From JAKZSU01 sp047517485 (GTDB lineage Bacteria; Pseudomonadota; Alphaproteobacteria; UBA7887): 42,494 nt of DNA. How positions within the stretch are numbered: the stretch's first letter is position 1; every line of letters starts with the position of its first letter. The notes below the pieces were generated by a model that was not told where the DNA came from, searched no databases, and saw only the letters and a program-made list of their open reading frames with translations. The DNA is taken from contig JAKZSU010000018.1 of NCBI GenBank assembly GCA_047517485.1, positions 1-42,494 of the forward strand. Reading direction: 5' to 3'. Position numbers and translations under genes: made by a program. Below, one piece after another: positions 27,339-35,597 of this stretch.

Positions 27339-28655
27339 ATGAGCGGCATGCGCAATTTCATGCCTCGCGGCCTGTTCGGGCGATCGTTACTGATCGTGGT
27401 AATCCCGCTGATCCTGCTGCAGGCGGTCTCGGCGTATGTCTTCTACAGCCGCCATTGGCAGGACGTCGGCCGCCGCCTGGCGCTTGGATTCGCCGGCGAT
27501 ATCGCCTTCATCGTCGATGCCATCGAGGTCTCGGACGACGTCGTCGACCGCAGCTGGATGATCCGCCGCGCGCGCACCTATCTGGCAATGGAAGTCACGT
27601 TCACCGAAGGCGCCGTACTACCCGAAACACCGCCGCATGCGTTGTTCGGACCGGTCGACTGGATGCTCGCGCGGGTCCTGCCCGAGCGCATCGGCTATCC
27701 GTTTCAGTTCGATACAAGGAGCAACCCCGAGCGCGTCGTCGTCGAGACCGAATTGCCGAGCGGGGTGCTGCGGGTGATCGCGCCGCGCAAACGCCTGTTC
27801 TCATCGACCACCTATATCTTTATTCTGTGGATGGTCGGCACCTCCCTGGTCCTGGTCGCCATCGCGATCTATTTCCTGCGCCGCCAGATCGGCCCGATGC
27901 GCCGGCTCGCCCACGCCGCCGAAAGTTTCGGCAAGGGCGTCCAGGCGATCGATTTCAAGCCCACCGGCGCGACCGAGGTCCGCCAAGCTGCCCGCGCGTT
28001 CCTGCAAATGCGCGAACGCATTCAGCGTCAGATGACCCAGCGGACCGAGATGCTGGCCGGGGTCAGCCATGACCTGCGCACCCCGCTGACGCGGATGAAA
28101 CTGCAGCTCGCGATGGCCCCCGACAAGGACGCGGCGGCGGCGCTCACCGCCGATGTCGCGGATATGGAGCGCATGGTCGAAGGCTATCTCGCGTTCGCCC
28201 GCGGCGAAGGCAGCGAAGTGCCGATCGAGACCGATCTCGGCGAGCTGTTGATCGAGATCGTCGAGAACGCGCACCGCCACGGCGCCGATATCGCGATCGA
28301 TACAATACCCGCCGGCTTGATCCTCATGCTGCGGCGCGACGCGATCAGGCGCGCGATCACCAATTTGACCGACAATGCCTCGCGCCATGGCGGCCAAGCG
28401 GTACTGTCGGTGACCCGCGGCGCCGACATGATCGAAATCGCCATCGACGACGACGGTCCGGGAATCCCGGCGGAAAATCGCGAGTTGGTCTTCAAGCCGT
28501 TCTTCCGCCTCGACGAATCGCGCAATCCCGAGACCGGCGGTGTCGGTCTCGGACTCACCATCGCTCGCGACGTGGTGCGCAATCACGGCGGCGACCTAGT
28601 GTTGTTGGACTCACCCCTAGGCGGCCTCCGCGCCAGCATCCGCCTGCCGGCCTGA
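27339..28655 (+). CDS. EnvZ-like sensor histidine kinase
   Basis: This 438-residue membrane kinase has two transmembrane segments (about 14-34 and 158-180) flanking a periplasmic region of about 120 residues, then a HAMP linker (RRQIGPMRRLAHAAESFGKG), a DHp helix with phosphoacceptor His244 in GVSHDLRTPLTRMKLQL, and a catalytic ATPase domain with N box around N346 (NLTDNASRHG), G1 (DDDGPGIP) and G2 (GGVGLGLTIAR). The layout and sequence match EnvZ-type osmosensors in alphaproteobacteria. It follows the response regulator and ends 11 bp from a convergent gene. Confidence 0.95.
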   Translation: MSGMRNFMPRGLFGRSLLIVVIPLILLQAVSAYVFYSRHWQDVGRRLALGFAGDIAFIVDAIEVSDDVVDRSWMIRRARTYLAMEVTFTEGAVLPETPPHALFGPVDWMLARVLPERIGYPFQFDTRSNPERVVVETELPSGVLRVIAPRKRLFSSTTYIFILWMVGTSLVLVAIAIYFLRRQIGPMRRLAHAAESFGKGVQAIDFKPTGATEVRQAARAFLQMRERIQRQMTQRTEMLAGVSHDLRTPLTRMKLQLAMAPDKDAAAALTADVADMERMVEGYLAFARGEGSEVPIETDLGELLIEIVENAHRHGADIAIDTIPAGLILMLRRDAIRRAITNLTDNASRHGGQAVLSVTRGADMIEIAIDDDGPGIPAENRELVFKPFFRLDESRNPETGGVGLGLTIARDVVRNHGGDLVLLDSPLGGLRASIRLPA

Positions 28656-28666
28656 CAGACCTTCGG

Positions 28667-28999
28667 TTATCCCTCGGTCTCGAGGACATCCAACTGTTTT
28701 TGAAAACGGGCGAGCTTGTCCTCGAACGCCCTGACATCGGACCGCGACTGCTCCTGCTCGGCGGCTTCTAGCGCTTCCAAGGCGAGAGCGAAAACCCGGC
28801 GCGCGAACGCCAGTTGGCTTCGCGCCACCTCTTGGCTGTCGCCATCGAAATTCGAGTTCGCCTGCGACACACCGATCGCCTGGGTCGCTTGCCGGACAAT
28901 CTCGGTGCGCCAATCGTCGGGCGTTGGCGTGTCCGCCGGCTCGAGGCCCGACAGCGCGGCGAAAATCTCGGCCAACGCCGCGTCCGGGTCCCCTGTCAT
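28667..28999 (-). CDS. Small hypothetical protein
   Basis: I do not recognise this 110-residue protein. It begins at ATG 28999, 11 bp after the TetR stop, in a position suggesting co-transcription. It is acidic and Ala/Glu-rich and mainly helical, with a predicted amphipathic C-terminal helix (EALEAAEQEQSRSDVRAFEDKLARFQKQLDVLE, written in part) that could form a coiled coil. No Cys or catalytic motif is visible. The longer frame to 29719 is antisense of other genes. Its conservation beside the TetR gene would be the test of reality. Confidence 0.6.
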   Translation of the reverse strand: MTGDPDAALAEIFAALSGLEPADTPTPDDWRTEIVRQATQAIGVSQANSNFDGDSQEVARSQLAFARRVFALALEALEAAEQEQSRSDVRAFEDKLARFQKQLDVLETEG

Positions 29000-29010
29000 G
29001 AGCGGTGCGC

Positions 29011-29622
29011 TCAGGCCGCTTTCGTGTCGGTCGCCGGGCGCCGGCGAAGACCGCGACAAACCGCGCTCATCAGACGATCGACCCGTTGCAAGCGACGATC
29101 GAGCGCCGCCATGGTCGCCGCATGATCGTCGCTCTCGTCGGTGAACCAGATCCGCATCGCGGCCAGATGGATTGCCGCCAATCCCTTGGCCTGGATCAGC
29201 CCGGAAACCCCGCCGGCGGCAACCCCCGACGCCTCGAGCATGGTTTTCATCGAACACCCCAGGCCGCACGCCGCGCGCACGGCCGCTGCCGGATCGCGCG
29301 ACACATCGCGGGCGATGACCCGCAGCGCCGCGCGGTGCGGCCCCATCGCGTCGAAACGGCGCATCAATATATCGAACAAGCGGTCCTTCAGCGGCTGATC
29401 GAGATCGCCGGCCTCGCACCCGGCCAGGGCGGCTTCGTCGATACGACGACGAAACCCATCCAATATCGCTTCTTTGCTGGAATAAGTACGCGCCACCGTG
29501 GCCACCGGCAACGCCGCCGCCACGGCAATATCGGCGAGCGACAGACCGCGCCAGCCGCGGCTTTCCGCCAATGCCAACGCACTGTCCACCACATGCTTGG
29601 GAATATCGGCTTTCCGCACCAT
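29011..29622 (-). CDS. TetR-like/COQ9-like regulator
   Basis: The 203-residue protein starts at ATG 29622, 8 bp after AGGAG. The N-terminus is a TetR helix-turn-helix (HVVDSALALAESRGWRGLSLADIAVAAALPVATVARTYSSKEAIL, quoted only as the region at 9-54). The C-terminal half, with AMRIWFTDESDDHAATMAALDRRL near 160-185, resembles the COQ9 family, lipid-binding proteins built on the TetR fold. The DNA-binding motif looks intact, so a regulator is likelier than a ubiquinone protein. It diverges from the RpoH-like gene over 73 bp, so it may control that sigma factor. Confidence 0.75.
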   Translation of the reverse strand: MVRKADIPKHVVDSALALAESRGWRGLSLADIAVAAALPVATVARTYSSKEAILDGFRRRIDEAALAGCEAGDLDQPLKDRLFDILMRRFDAMGPHRAALRVIARDVSRDPAAAVRAACGLGCSMKTMLEASGVAAGGVSGLIQAKGLAAIHLAAMRIWFTDESDDHAATMAALDRRLQRVDRLMSAVCRGLRRRPATDTKAA

Positions 29623-29695
29623 GGTCTCGGCTCCTGTTTGAACGCTTATACCAAGGCTCGATGACAATAATATTGACTCCAGGCCCGTCCCTGCA
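29623..29695. promoter_or_regulatory. Divergent promoter region, TetR-like / rpoH-like
   Basis: The 73-bp gap contains AATAATATTGACTCC, offering a TTGACT -35-like hexamer at about 29673-29678 for the plus strand. A matching -10 is weak. The short distance implies overlapping promoters for the two divergent genes. Confidence 0.3.
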
Positions 29696-30568
29696 ATGCT
29701 TGTTTCGATGTTCGAACAAAATGTTGATCGCGATCCCGAGCGCGCGCTGATCAGCGCGGCCCGCCGCGCGCCGATGTTATCGCGCGAGGAAGAGCGCGAA
29801 CTGGCGCGCCGGGCGCTCCGCGGTGACCGCGACGCGGTGGCGCGGCTGGTGACCGGTCACATGCGCCTGGTGATCCGCATCGCCGAACGCTATCGCGCCC
29901 CCGGCCTGTCGCGCGCCGACCTGATTCACGAGGGCTGTCTCGGCCTGGTCCAGGCGCTCAAGGGCTTCAACCCCGATCGAGACGCCCGGCTCTCGACCTA
30001 CGCAATGTGGTGGATTAAGGCGTCGATCCAGGATCACGTGGTGCGTTCATGGTCGCTAGTCCGCATCGGCACCTCGACGGCGCAGAAATCGCTGTTCTTC
30101 AATCTCCGCCGGCTGCGCGCCGCGCTGAGTGAGACCGGCGAAAGTATGAGCGAAGCGGCGGTGCGAAAAATTGCCCATACCCTCGGCGTCGCCGAACGCG
30201 ATGTGCGCCGCATGGCCGACCGCCTGCGCGGCCCCGACCGCTCGCTCGACACCCCGCTCGCCGAGGACCCCGCATCGACCTGGATCGAACAGCTCCCCGA
30301 TCCGGCGGAAGACCCCGAACAGTCGCTGATCCGCCGCGACGAGAGACGCCACCGCCTCGGTATCATCGCCAGTGCCCTCGATCATCTCAAGGACCGAGAA
30401 CGGCTGGTCATCACCCGCCGCTACCTGTCCGACGTCGCGATCACCCTCGAGGGCCTCGGCAAGGAGCTCGGCATCTCCAAGGAACGGGTGCGCCAAATCG
30501 AGGCCCGCGCGATGGCCAAGATCCGCACCCTCGCCACCCCCCGCCCGGACGGCCGGGCGCCGGCCTAA
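29696..30568 (+). CDS. rpoH: RpoH-like (sigma-32 family) RNA polymerase sigma factor
   Basis: This 290-residue sigma-70-family protein has region 2 (DLIHEGCLGLVQALKGFNP, STYAMWWIKASIQ), region 3 and region 4 (LGKELGISKERVRQIEARAM). The RpoH box, QKSLFFNLRR at 130-139, is characteristic of heat-shock sigma-32 and absent from housekeeping sigma factors. Many alphaproteobacteria carry two or more rpoH genes, so this may be a paralog. No Shine-Dalgarno precedes ATG 29696 and ATG 29708 is equally possible. The gene ends before a cluster of four 66-bp repeats. Confidence 0.88.
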   Translation: MLVSMFEQNVDRDPERALISAARRAPMLSREEERELARRALRGDRDAVARLVTGHMRLVIRIAERYRAPGLSRADLIHEGCLGLVQALKGFNPDRDARLSTYAMWWIKASIQDHVVRSWSLVRIGTSTAQKSLFFNLRRLRAALSETGESMSEAAVRKIAHTLGVAERDVRRMADRLRGPDRSLDTPLAEDPASTWIEQLPDPAEDPEQSLIRRDERRHRLGIIASALDHLKDRERLVITRRYLSDVAITLEGLGKELGISKERVRQIEARAMAKIRTLATPRPDGRAPA

Positions 30569-30604
30569 TACCGCCCTGCATTGAGTGAAACTCATTGCCG
30601 GCCG

Positions 30605-30970
30605 GCAAGCGCGACCGCGCGCCCGAGCTTATGTGAGGAAAGCCTGCGTGGCGCCTGAACGCGCTTCAAAAAACCGGAACCCAGTCACCCAGGTCATCCA
30701 GCACCCGTGAGCAAAGCGAACGGCAAGCGCGACCGCGCGCCCGAGCTTATGCGAGGAAAGCCTGCGTGGCGCCTGAACGCGCTTTAAATAAACCGGACTG
30801 CGCGGCTCGCGCAGCCCGGCAAGCGCGACCGCGCGCCCGAGCCTATGCGAGGCAAGCCTGCGTGGCGCTTGAACGCCCTTTAAAACAACCGGACTGCGCG
30901 CTGCGCAGGCCGGCAAGCGCGCCCGAGCTTATGCGAGGCCAGCTTGGCCGGCGCCTGAACGCACTACAAA
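30605..30970. repeat. Cluster of four ~66-bp convergent-gene repeats
   Basis: Copies lie at 30605-30670, 30723-30789, 30819-30884 and 30913-30970 (the last lacks about 8 bp). All share GCCCGAGCTTATGCGAGG with a few changes and a GCGCCTGAACGC tail. Between copies are hairpins: CTGCGC-GGCT-CGCGCAG near 30798-30814 and CTGCGC-GC-TGCGCAG (30894-30907). The cluster fills the 449-bp gap between rpoH-like and FAD monooxygenase genes. I see no gene here; the frame reading through it is repeat-derived. Confidence 0.85.
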
Positions 30971-30998
30971 CCGCAATGAGTCTTGCTCATCGCGGTTT
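30968..30998. terminator. Strong hairpin at the end of the repeat cluster
   Basis: Arms AAACCGCAATGAG (30968-30980) and CTCATCGCGGTTT (30986-30998) pair over 13 positions with one mismatch around a 5-nt loop. It lies 19 bp past the FAD monooxygenase stop on the minus strand, where a run of five T precedes it rather than follows, so polarity is unclear. Confidence 0.5.
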
Positions 30999-31017
30999 GG
31001 TAAAAATCACGACGAAA

Positions 31018-32283
31018 TCACCGCGCCACGGCGCGCGAGGCGGCCGCCATGCTGCCGGAGATTGCGGTTTCGATCAGCACGGCGCTTGCGACATCGCGGT
31101 CGAGACCGAAGGAATCGCCGCCGATAGCGTCTCGGTCGGCGTCGAGCAAATCGCCGAGCAGGCGGCCGCGCTCGACGGTCTGCTTGCCGGCGGCGAGCCG
31201 CAACGAGCCCCATTCGGCCAGCCCGCTGTCGATATCGTCGCCCGCCGCCGCGAGGCAGTGTGCCAATGCCACCGCGTCCTCGGCCGCCTTGGTGACGCCA
31301 TAACCGGTATGCGGGCGCGCGACGAACGCGGCGTCGCCAAGCAAAATCGTGCGACCGAAAACCATCTCCGGGCATTGCAGATCGAATATGCCCTGGAGAA
31401 ACGGATGGTCGGTGAGCCGGATCAATTCCGCGTGCTGTGGCGGCAACCGCTCTTCCGCGTCGGCGCGCATCGTCGCGATCGCCTCGGCGCGCATCTGCCG
31501 CGGCGGAATCGACACCGCGCGGCGTTTGCCGTCGAGCCCGGTCAACAGCGCGTCCTGTTCCGCGGCCGTGCGCGCCTGGCGATACCAGACCCAATTGAGC
31601 CGCCGCGCCTTGGCTTGCTCGCCGTCGCCCTCGCCGGCGATCGGATAGCTCAAGGTTTGCTCGCCCGGCGGCAGGCTGAAGATGATGTGCTCGGCGAGCG
31701 CCCGACGGGTCGCCTCGGATACCGCCGCTTCGGCGACCAAGCCGCGCCACGCGACATAGCCCGCGTAATGCGGCCGCACCTCCGGCAATACCCGCTCGCG
31801 CACCTCCGACTGCACGCCGTCGGCGCCGATCAACAGATCGCCGGTCTCGACCCGGCCGCCATCGAAAGTGGCGCGCACCCCACCCGCAACGGGTTCCATC
31901 TCGCGAAACCGCGTGCCTTGGTGATAGCAGTCGTCGGGGAGCGCTTCGCGCAGGCGGCGATACAGCAAATCCCACGACGTCATGCGCTGCGGCAAGGGAT
32001 GACTTTCGACGACATTGCCGGCACGGTCGATGACATGACGGCCGGCCAGGCTCACCGCCAGCGCGGCATCGGGATCGATCCCCGCCGCAGTGAGGGCGTC
32101 GGCAAGCTCGGGATGGGTGGCGAGGCCGGCACCGCGGCTCGCCATCGCCCCGCCCGAGCGCTCGAAGACATCCACCCGCCAGCCATGACGGCGCAGCAAC
32201 AGAGCGGCGAACATGCCGGCCATCGAGCCGCCGACGATCAGCGCGCGTCGGTCTCCATTGTCTTTGTTATCGCTATCCGGCAT
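31018..32283 (-). CDS. FAD-dependent monooxygenase (aromatic/heteroaromatic hydroxylase-like)
   Basis: This 421-residue flavoprotein has the N-terminal dinucleotide fold (ALIVGGSMAGMFAALLLRRHG, about 14-34, with acidic E41), the DG motif (DLLIGADGVQSEVRE) and the second FAD motif (LLGDAAFVARPHTGYGVTKAAEDA). The MASRGAGLATHPEL region resembles dihydroxypyridine hydroxylases, which attack N-heteroaromatics with NADH. ATG 32283 has AAAGGG just upstream, so I prefer it over the longer start at 32310. It is the last gene after livKHMGF, 50 bp downstream of livF, which suggests the transporter brings in its substrate or a relative. Confidence 0.85.
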   Translation of the reverse strand: MPDSDNKDNGDRRALIVGGSMAGMFAALLLRRHGWRVDVFERSGGAMASRGAGLATHPELADALTAAGIDPDAALAVSLAGRHVIDRAGNVVESHPLPQRMTSWDLLYRRLREALPDDCYHQGTRFREMEPVAGGVRATFDGGRVETGDLLIGADGVQSEVRERVLPEVRPHYAGYVAWRGLVAEAAVSEATRRALAEHIIFSLPPGEQTLSYPIAGEGDGEQAKARRLNWVWYRQARTAAEQDALLTGLDGKRRAVSIPPRQMRAEAIATMRADAEERLPPQHAELIRLTDHPFLQGIFDLQCPEMVFGRTILLGDAAFVARPHTGYGVTKAAEDAVALAHCLAAAGDDIDSGLAEWGSLRLAAGKQTVERGRLLGDLLDADRDAIGGDSFGLDRDVASAVLIETAISGSMAAASRAVAR

Positions 32284-32333
32284 GGCGGCCCTTTCGATCA
32301 TTCCGCCCAATTATGCCACGATGGATGAATTGA

Positions 32334-33065
32334 TCACCCGCCAAGATAAAACCGCTTGACCAACTCGCTCTCCTTCAGCGCTTCGGCGCTGGCGGCCTCG
32401 AATTCGATGCGGCCATGGACGATGATCGAGCCGCGATCAGCGATTTTGACCGCTTGATTAAAGTTCTGTTCCGCCATCAGAACGCTGAGACCGTGGTGTT
32501 CCTTGAGCTCCTTGATCTTGGCGATCGTGCGGCTGACCATTTGCGGCGACAACCCCACCGACGGCTCGTCGACGATCAACAGCTTCGGGCACGACATCAG
32601 CGCCCGCGCCAGGGCGAGCATCTGCTGCTCGCCGCCGCTCATGCTGCCGGCGAGTTGGCGGCGCCGCGAGGCGAGTGCGGGAAAGGTATCGAAGCAAACG
32701 GCGAGCATCTCCTTAATGCGCGCCCGCGCCGCGGGTCGGAAGGCGCCGAGCAACAGATTCTCCTCGACGTTGAGGTCGGGAAACAGCCGCCGGCCCTCGG
32801 GCACCATGGCGACCCCGAGATCGACAATCTCCTCCACCCGCTTGGTGGTGAGGTCGATCTTTTCGCCATCGACATCGAGCCAAATCTCGCCGGCGCTCGG
32901 CCGCAGCAGTCCGGCGACGCATTTGAGCAGCGTGCTCTTGCCGTTGCCGTTGGCGCCGAGCAGCGCCACCGTCTCGCCGGCGCCGACGGTAAGGCTGACG
33001 CCATGCAGCACGCCGACCACGCCATAGCCGGCCTCGACATCGGTGACGGTGAGACTAATCGCCAA
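32334..33065 (-). CDS. livF: LIV-type ABC transporter ATP-binding protein LivF
   Basis: This 243-residue ATPase is the LivF half of a branched-chain-type amino-acid importer. Walker A is GANGNGKST, the signature is MSGGEQQML, Walker B is LLIVDEPSVGLSP, and the H loop is within GLSVLMAEQN. The frame begins at a TTG at 33065 that overlaps the livG 3' end by 11 bp; GAGAGGG sits 6 bp before it, which supports this unusual start, and no ATG is near. It pairs with LivG on the membrane subunits. Position after livK-H-M-G confirms the assignment. Confidence 0.92.
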   Translation of the reverse strand: MAISLTVTDVEAGYGVVGVLHGVSLTVGAGETVALLGANGNGKSTLLKCVAGLLRPSAGEIWLDVDGEKIDLTTKRVEEIVDLGVAMVPEGRRLFPDLNVEENLLLGAFRPAARARIKEMLAVCFDTFPALASRRRQLAGSMSGGEQQMLALARALMSCPKLLIVDEPSVGLSPQMVSRTIAKIKELKEHHGLSVLMAEQNFNQAVKIADRGSIIVHGRIEFEAASAEALKESELVKRFYLGG

Positions 33066-33780
33066 GGTATGCCCTCTCCACCGCCGCGTCGTTTTGAATT
33101 TCAGTGGGCGTGCCGTCGGCGATTATCGTACCGGCGTCGAGGACAACGATGCGCTCGCAGAACCCCATCACCGCGCGCATGATGTGCTCGATCATGATGA
33201 TGGCGATACGACGCTCGTTGACATCGAACAGCAGGGCGAGAATTTCGTCGACCTCGGCGGACGACAGGCCGGCCATCGCTTCGTCCGAGATCAATAGGCG
33301 CGGGCCGGCGGCGAGCGCGCGGGTCAGTTCGAGTTTGCGCAGCTCGATCTGATTGAGGGTACCGGCCAGGGCACCGGCTTTGTGGTCGAGGCCGACGAGC
33401 TGCAACACGTCGTGTGCCGCCGCCACCGGATCGCCGGCGCGTTGGTCGGCGGCAACCGCATATTCGAGCGGAACTCGGACGTTCTCCAGCACCGACATCT
33501 TGGCGAAGGGCTTGGGGATCTGGAAGCTGCGGGCGATGCCCAGGCGAGTGCGACGATGCGCCGCTTGGCCGCTGATGTCGCGGCCGTCAAAATGGATCTG
33601 GCCCTCCTCCGCCTTGAGCAAGCCGGAGATGCAGTTGATCAATGTCGTCTTGCCGGAACCGTTGGGGCCGATCAGGCCAAGGCGTTCGCCCTCGCCGACG
33701 CTGAGCGCGACACCCCGAAGCGCGGTAAAACCGCCGAAGCGCTTGGTCAAATCGGTCACTTCGAGCAATGGCGCGGTCAT
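33055..33780 (-). CDS. livG: LIV-type ABC transporter ATP-binding protein LivG
   Basis: The 241-residue protein has Walker A GPNGSGKTTL, the long LivG insertion with ARSFQIPKPFAKMSVLENV, and Walker B LLISDEAMAGL. The usual LSGGQ signature is replaced by TLNQIELRKLEL, a variant seen in a LivG/BraF subgroup as I recall, not a loss of function by itself. ATG 33780 overlaps the livM stop (ATGA-type, 4 bp). The much longer frame to 34590 reads across livM and is rejected. Confidence 0.92.
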   Translation of the reverse strand: MTAPLLEVTDLTKRFGGFTALRGVALSVGEGERLGLIGPNGSGKTTLINCISGLLKAEEGQIHFDGRDISGQAAHRRTRLGIARSFQIPKPFAKMSVLENVRVPLEYAVAADQRAGDPVAAAHDVLQLVGLDHKAGALAGTLNQIELRKLELTRALAAGPRLLISDEAMAGLSSAEVDEILALLFDVNERRIAIIMIEHIMRAVMGFCERIVVLDAGTIIADGTPTEIQNDAAVERAYLGD

Positions 33781-34727
33781 TGCTTGAACACCTTGGCGAC
33801 CAGCTTGCGGTAGAGCCCGACGATGCCATCCGGCGCGGCGACGACGAAGACCACCAGCATGACCCCGACGATCAACAAATTGAGCTCGGACGAGATCGTC
33901 ACCGTCGCGGTCTGTTGCAAGGTGGCGAGCAATACCGCGCCGATCACCGGACCGATCCAGGTGCCGGGGCCGCCGATCATCGGCATCGCCACCGCGTTGA
34001 CCGAGATCTCCAAATTGAACACCGACGGTGGGTCGATATAGGTGACGTAATAAGGGAAGGGCGCGCCGGCAACCCCCATCAAGGCGCCGCTGATCGTGGT
34101 CGACATCAATTTGAGCCTGAGGGTCGGCACGCCGGTGCTTTCCGCCGCCGTCTCGTCGTCGCGGATCGCCGCGAGCCCGCGACCGAAGCGCGAGTGCTCG
34201 ATTGTGCGCGCGATCACCACCGCGATCACCGCCAGTACCAGCATCACCCAGAACAGGAAGGTGACGTAGCTGTCGAACAGCGGCACGCTTTTCGGCCGCA
34301 GCACGAAGGTTCCGCTGGCACCGCCGACGAAATCCCAGTTGGCGATCAGGGTCTCGAGGACCACCGACAGCGCCAAGGTGGCGATCGCGAAATAGACCCC
34401 GCGCAGCCGCAAGGTCAGGTAGCCGGTCCCCAAGCCGATCAAGCCGGTGACCAAACCGGCGGCCGGAATCACCAGATAGATCGGTACCTCGCCGAGTTTG
34501 AGCAGCGCGATCGTGGTGTAGGCACCGACGGCGAAAAATCCGGCGGCACCGAAATTGACGTAGCCGGTGTAGCCGCCAAGGATGTTCCACGCGGTCGCCA
34601 ATACGACGAACTGCAGAACCACGTAACCGGCAAAGAAATAATACTCATTGTCGATCGCCAACGTCAGCGCATACCCGGCGCCGATCACCGCCAGCGCCGC
34701 GGCGATAAAGGTCCGTTGGCTCACCAT
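33777..34727 (-). CDS. livM: LIV-type ABC transporter permease LivM
   Basis: The 316-residue membrane protein has eight to ten hydrophobic segments and the LivM marks: LGGYTGYVNFGAAGFFAVGAY near 50-70, LRLRGVYFAIATLALS, and the cytoplasmic EAA-like GRGLAAIRDDETAAESTGV that meets the ATPase. MIGGPGTWIGPVIGA follows. The ATG at 34727 shares one base with the livH TAA (TAATG), and the gene overlaps livG by 4 bp. The extended frame to 35423 is an artefact over livH. Confidence 0.93.
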   Translation of the reverse strand: MVSQRTFIAAALAVIGAGYALTLAIDNEYYFFAGYVVLQFVVLATAWNILGGYTGYVNFGAAGFFAVGAYTTIALLKLGEVPIYLVIPAAGLVTGLIGLGTGYLTLRLRGVYFAIATLALSVVLETLIANWDFVGGASGTFVLRPKSVPLFDSYVTFLFWVMLVLAVIAVVIARTIEHSRFGRGLAAIRDDETAAESTGVPTLRLKLMSTTISGALMGVAGAPFPYYVTYIDPPSVFNLEISVNAVAMPMIGGPGTWIGPVIGAVLLATLQQTATVTISSELNLLIVGVMLVVFVVAAPDGIVGLYRKLVAKVFKQ

Positions 34728-35593
34728 TACCGTCTGACCAGACCCGACGGTCGCACCGCCAGCGCCACCAACAGAAAGCCGAACACCACCGCCGGCGCCC
34801 ACGACGGGCCATAAAACGTCGAGGTCAGGCTTTCGGCCAGCCCGAGCAGCAGCGCCGCGCCGAGGGTGCCGACGACGCTGCCCATGCCGCCGAGCACGAC
34901 GATCGCGAACACCCGGCCGATATAGCCGCGCCCGACCGACGGCTCGACCGGGCCGATGATGATCAACAAGGCGCCGGCGATGCAAGCGGTGGCCATCGCG
35001 ATGCCGAAGGCCACGCGTTTGACCTTCACCGGATCGATGGCGACGAGCTGCAGGGCGATCGAATCCTGTGAGACCGCGCGAATTGCGCGGCCGAAGAACG
35101 TGCGGGTGAGAAAGAGATGGAGCACGGTGACCAAGGCCACCGCGACGAGGAAGGGAAATAGCATCCGCAGCGGCACGATCACCGAGAAGAAGTCGATGGT
35201 GGCACCGATATAGGGCGCGCCAACCAGGCGATAGTCGACGCCATATTGCAGGATCAGCCCGACTTCGATGATGAACATAAGGCCAAAGAAGAACGCCAGA
35301 CCGCGCAGCGAATCCGCCTCGCGGGCTTCGAAGCTGGCGTGATAGATCGCGTGGACGGCGACGCCGAGCGCGAAGAACAGCGGCGTCAGCATCACCCCGG
35401 CGACGATCGGGTCGAGACCCCATTGGCTGTTCAGCGCGAAGGTCAGGTATGAGCCGAGAATGACGAAGGCGGGGTGGGCGATATTGACGATGTTGAGATA
35501 GCCGAACACCATGGTCAGGCCGAGCGTGACCGCCGCATAGAAGCCGCCAAGCATCAGCCCGGAGACGATCGCACCGAGCAGGAGGTCGGTCAC
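34727..35593 (-). CDS. livH: LIV-type ABC transporter permease LivH
   Basis: The 288-residue permease starts GAIVSGLMLGGFYAAVTLGLTMVFG, the standard LivH N-terminus, with NIAHPAFVILGSYL, RTFFGRAIRAVSQD as the ATPase-contact loop and VLGGMGSVVGTLGAALLLG near the C-terminus. It forms the translocation pore with LivM. It starts 4 bp after the livK stop. The substrate class is hydrophobic amino acid-like or other small organic acids; not defined by the permease. Confidence 0.93.
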   Translation of the reverse strand: MTDLLLGAIVSGLMLGGFYAAVTLGLTMVFGYLNIVNIAHPAFVILGSYLTFALNSQWGLDPIVAGVMLTPLFFALGVAVHAIYHASFEAREADSLRGLAFFFGLMFIIEVGLILQYGVDYRLVGAPYIGATIDFFSVIVPLRMLFPFLVAVALVTVLHLFLTRTFFGRAIRAVSQDSIALQLVAIDPVKVKRVAFGIAMATACIAGALLIIIGPVEPSVGRGYIGRVFAIVVLGGMGSVVGTLGAALLLGLAESLTSTFYGPSWAPAVVFGFLLVALAVRPSGLVRR

Positions 35594-35597
35594 GGTA

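Noticed and set aside
30629..30916. 95-residue minus-strand frame with internal repeats
   Set aside because: It is the translation of the 66-bp nucleotide repeats, and similar peptides appear at the other repeat loci.
30605..30970. Possible CRISPR array in the repeat cluster
   Set aside because: Repeats are about 66 bp with variable spacers that include near-copies and hairpins; no cas genes and the same repeat occurs elsewhere.
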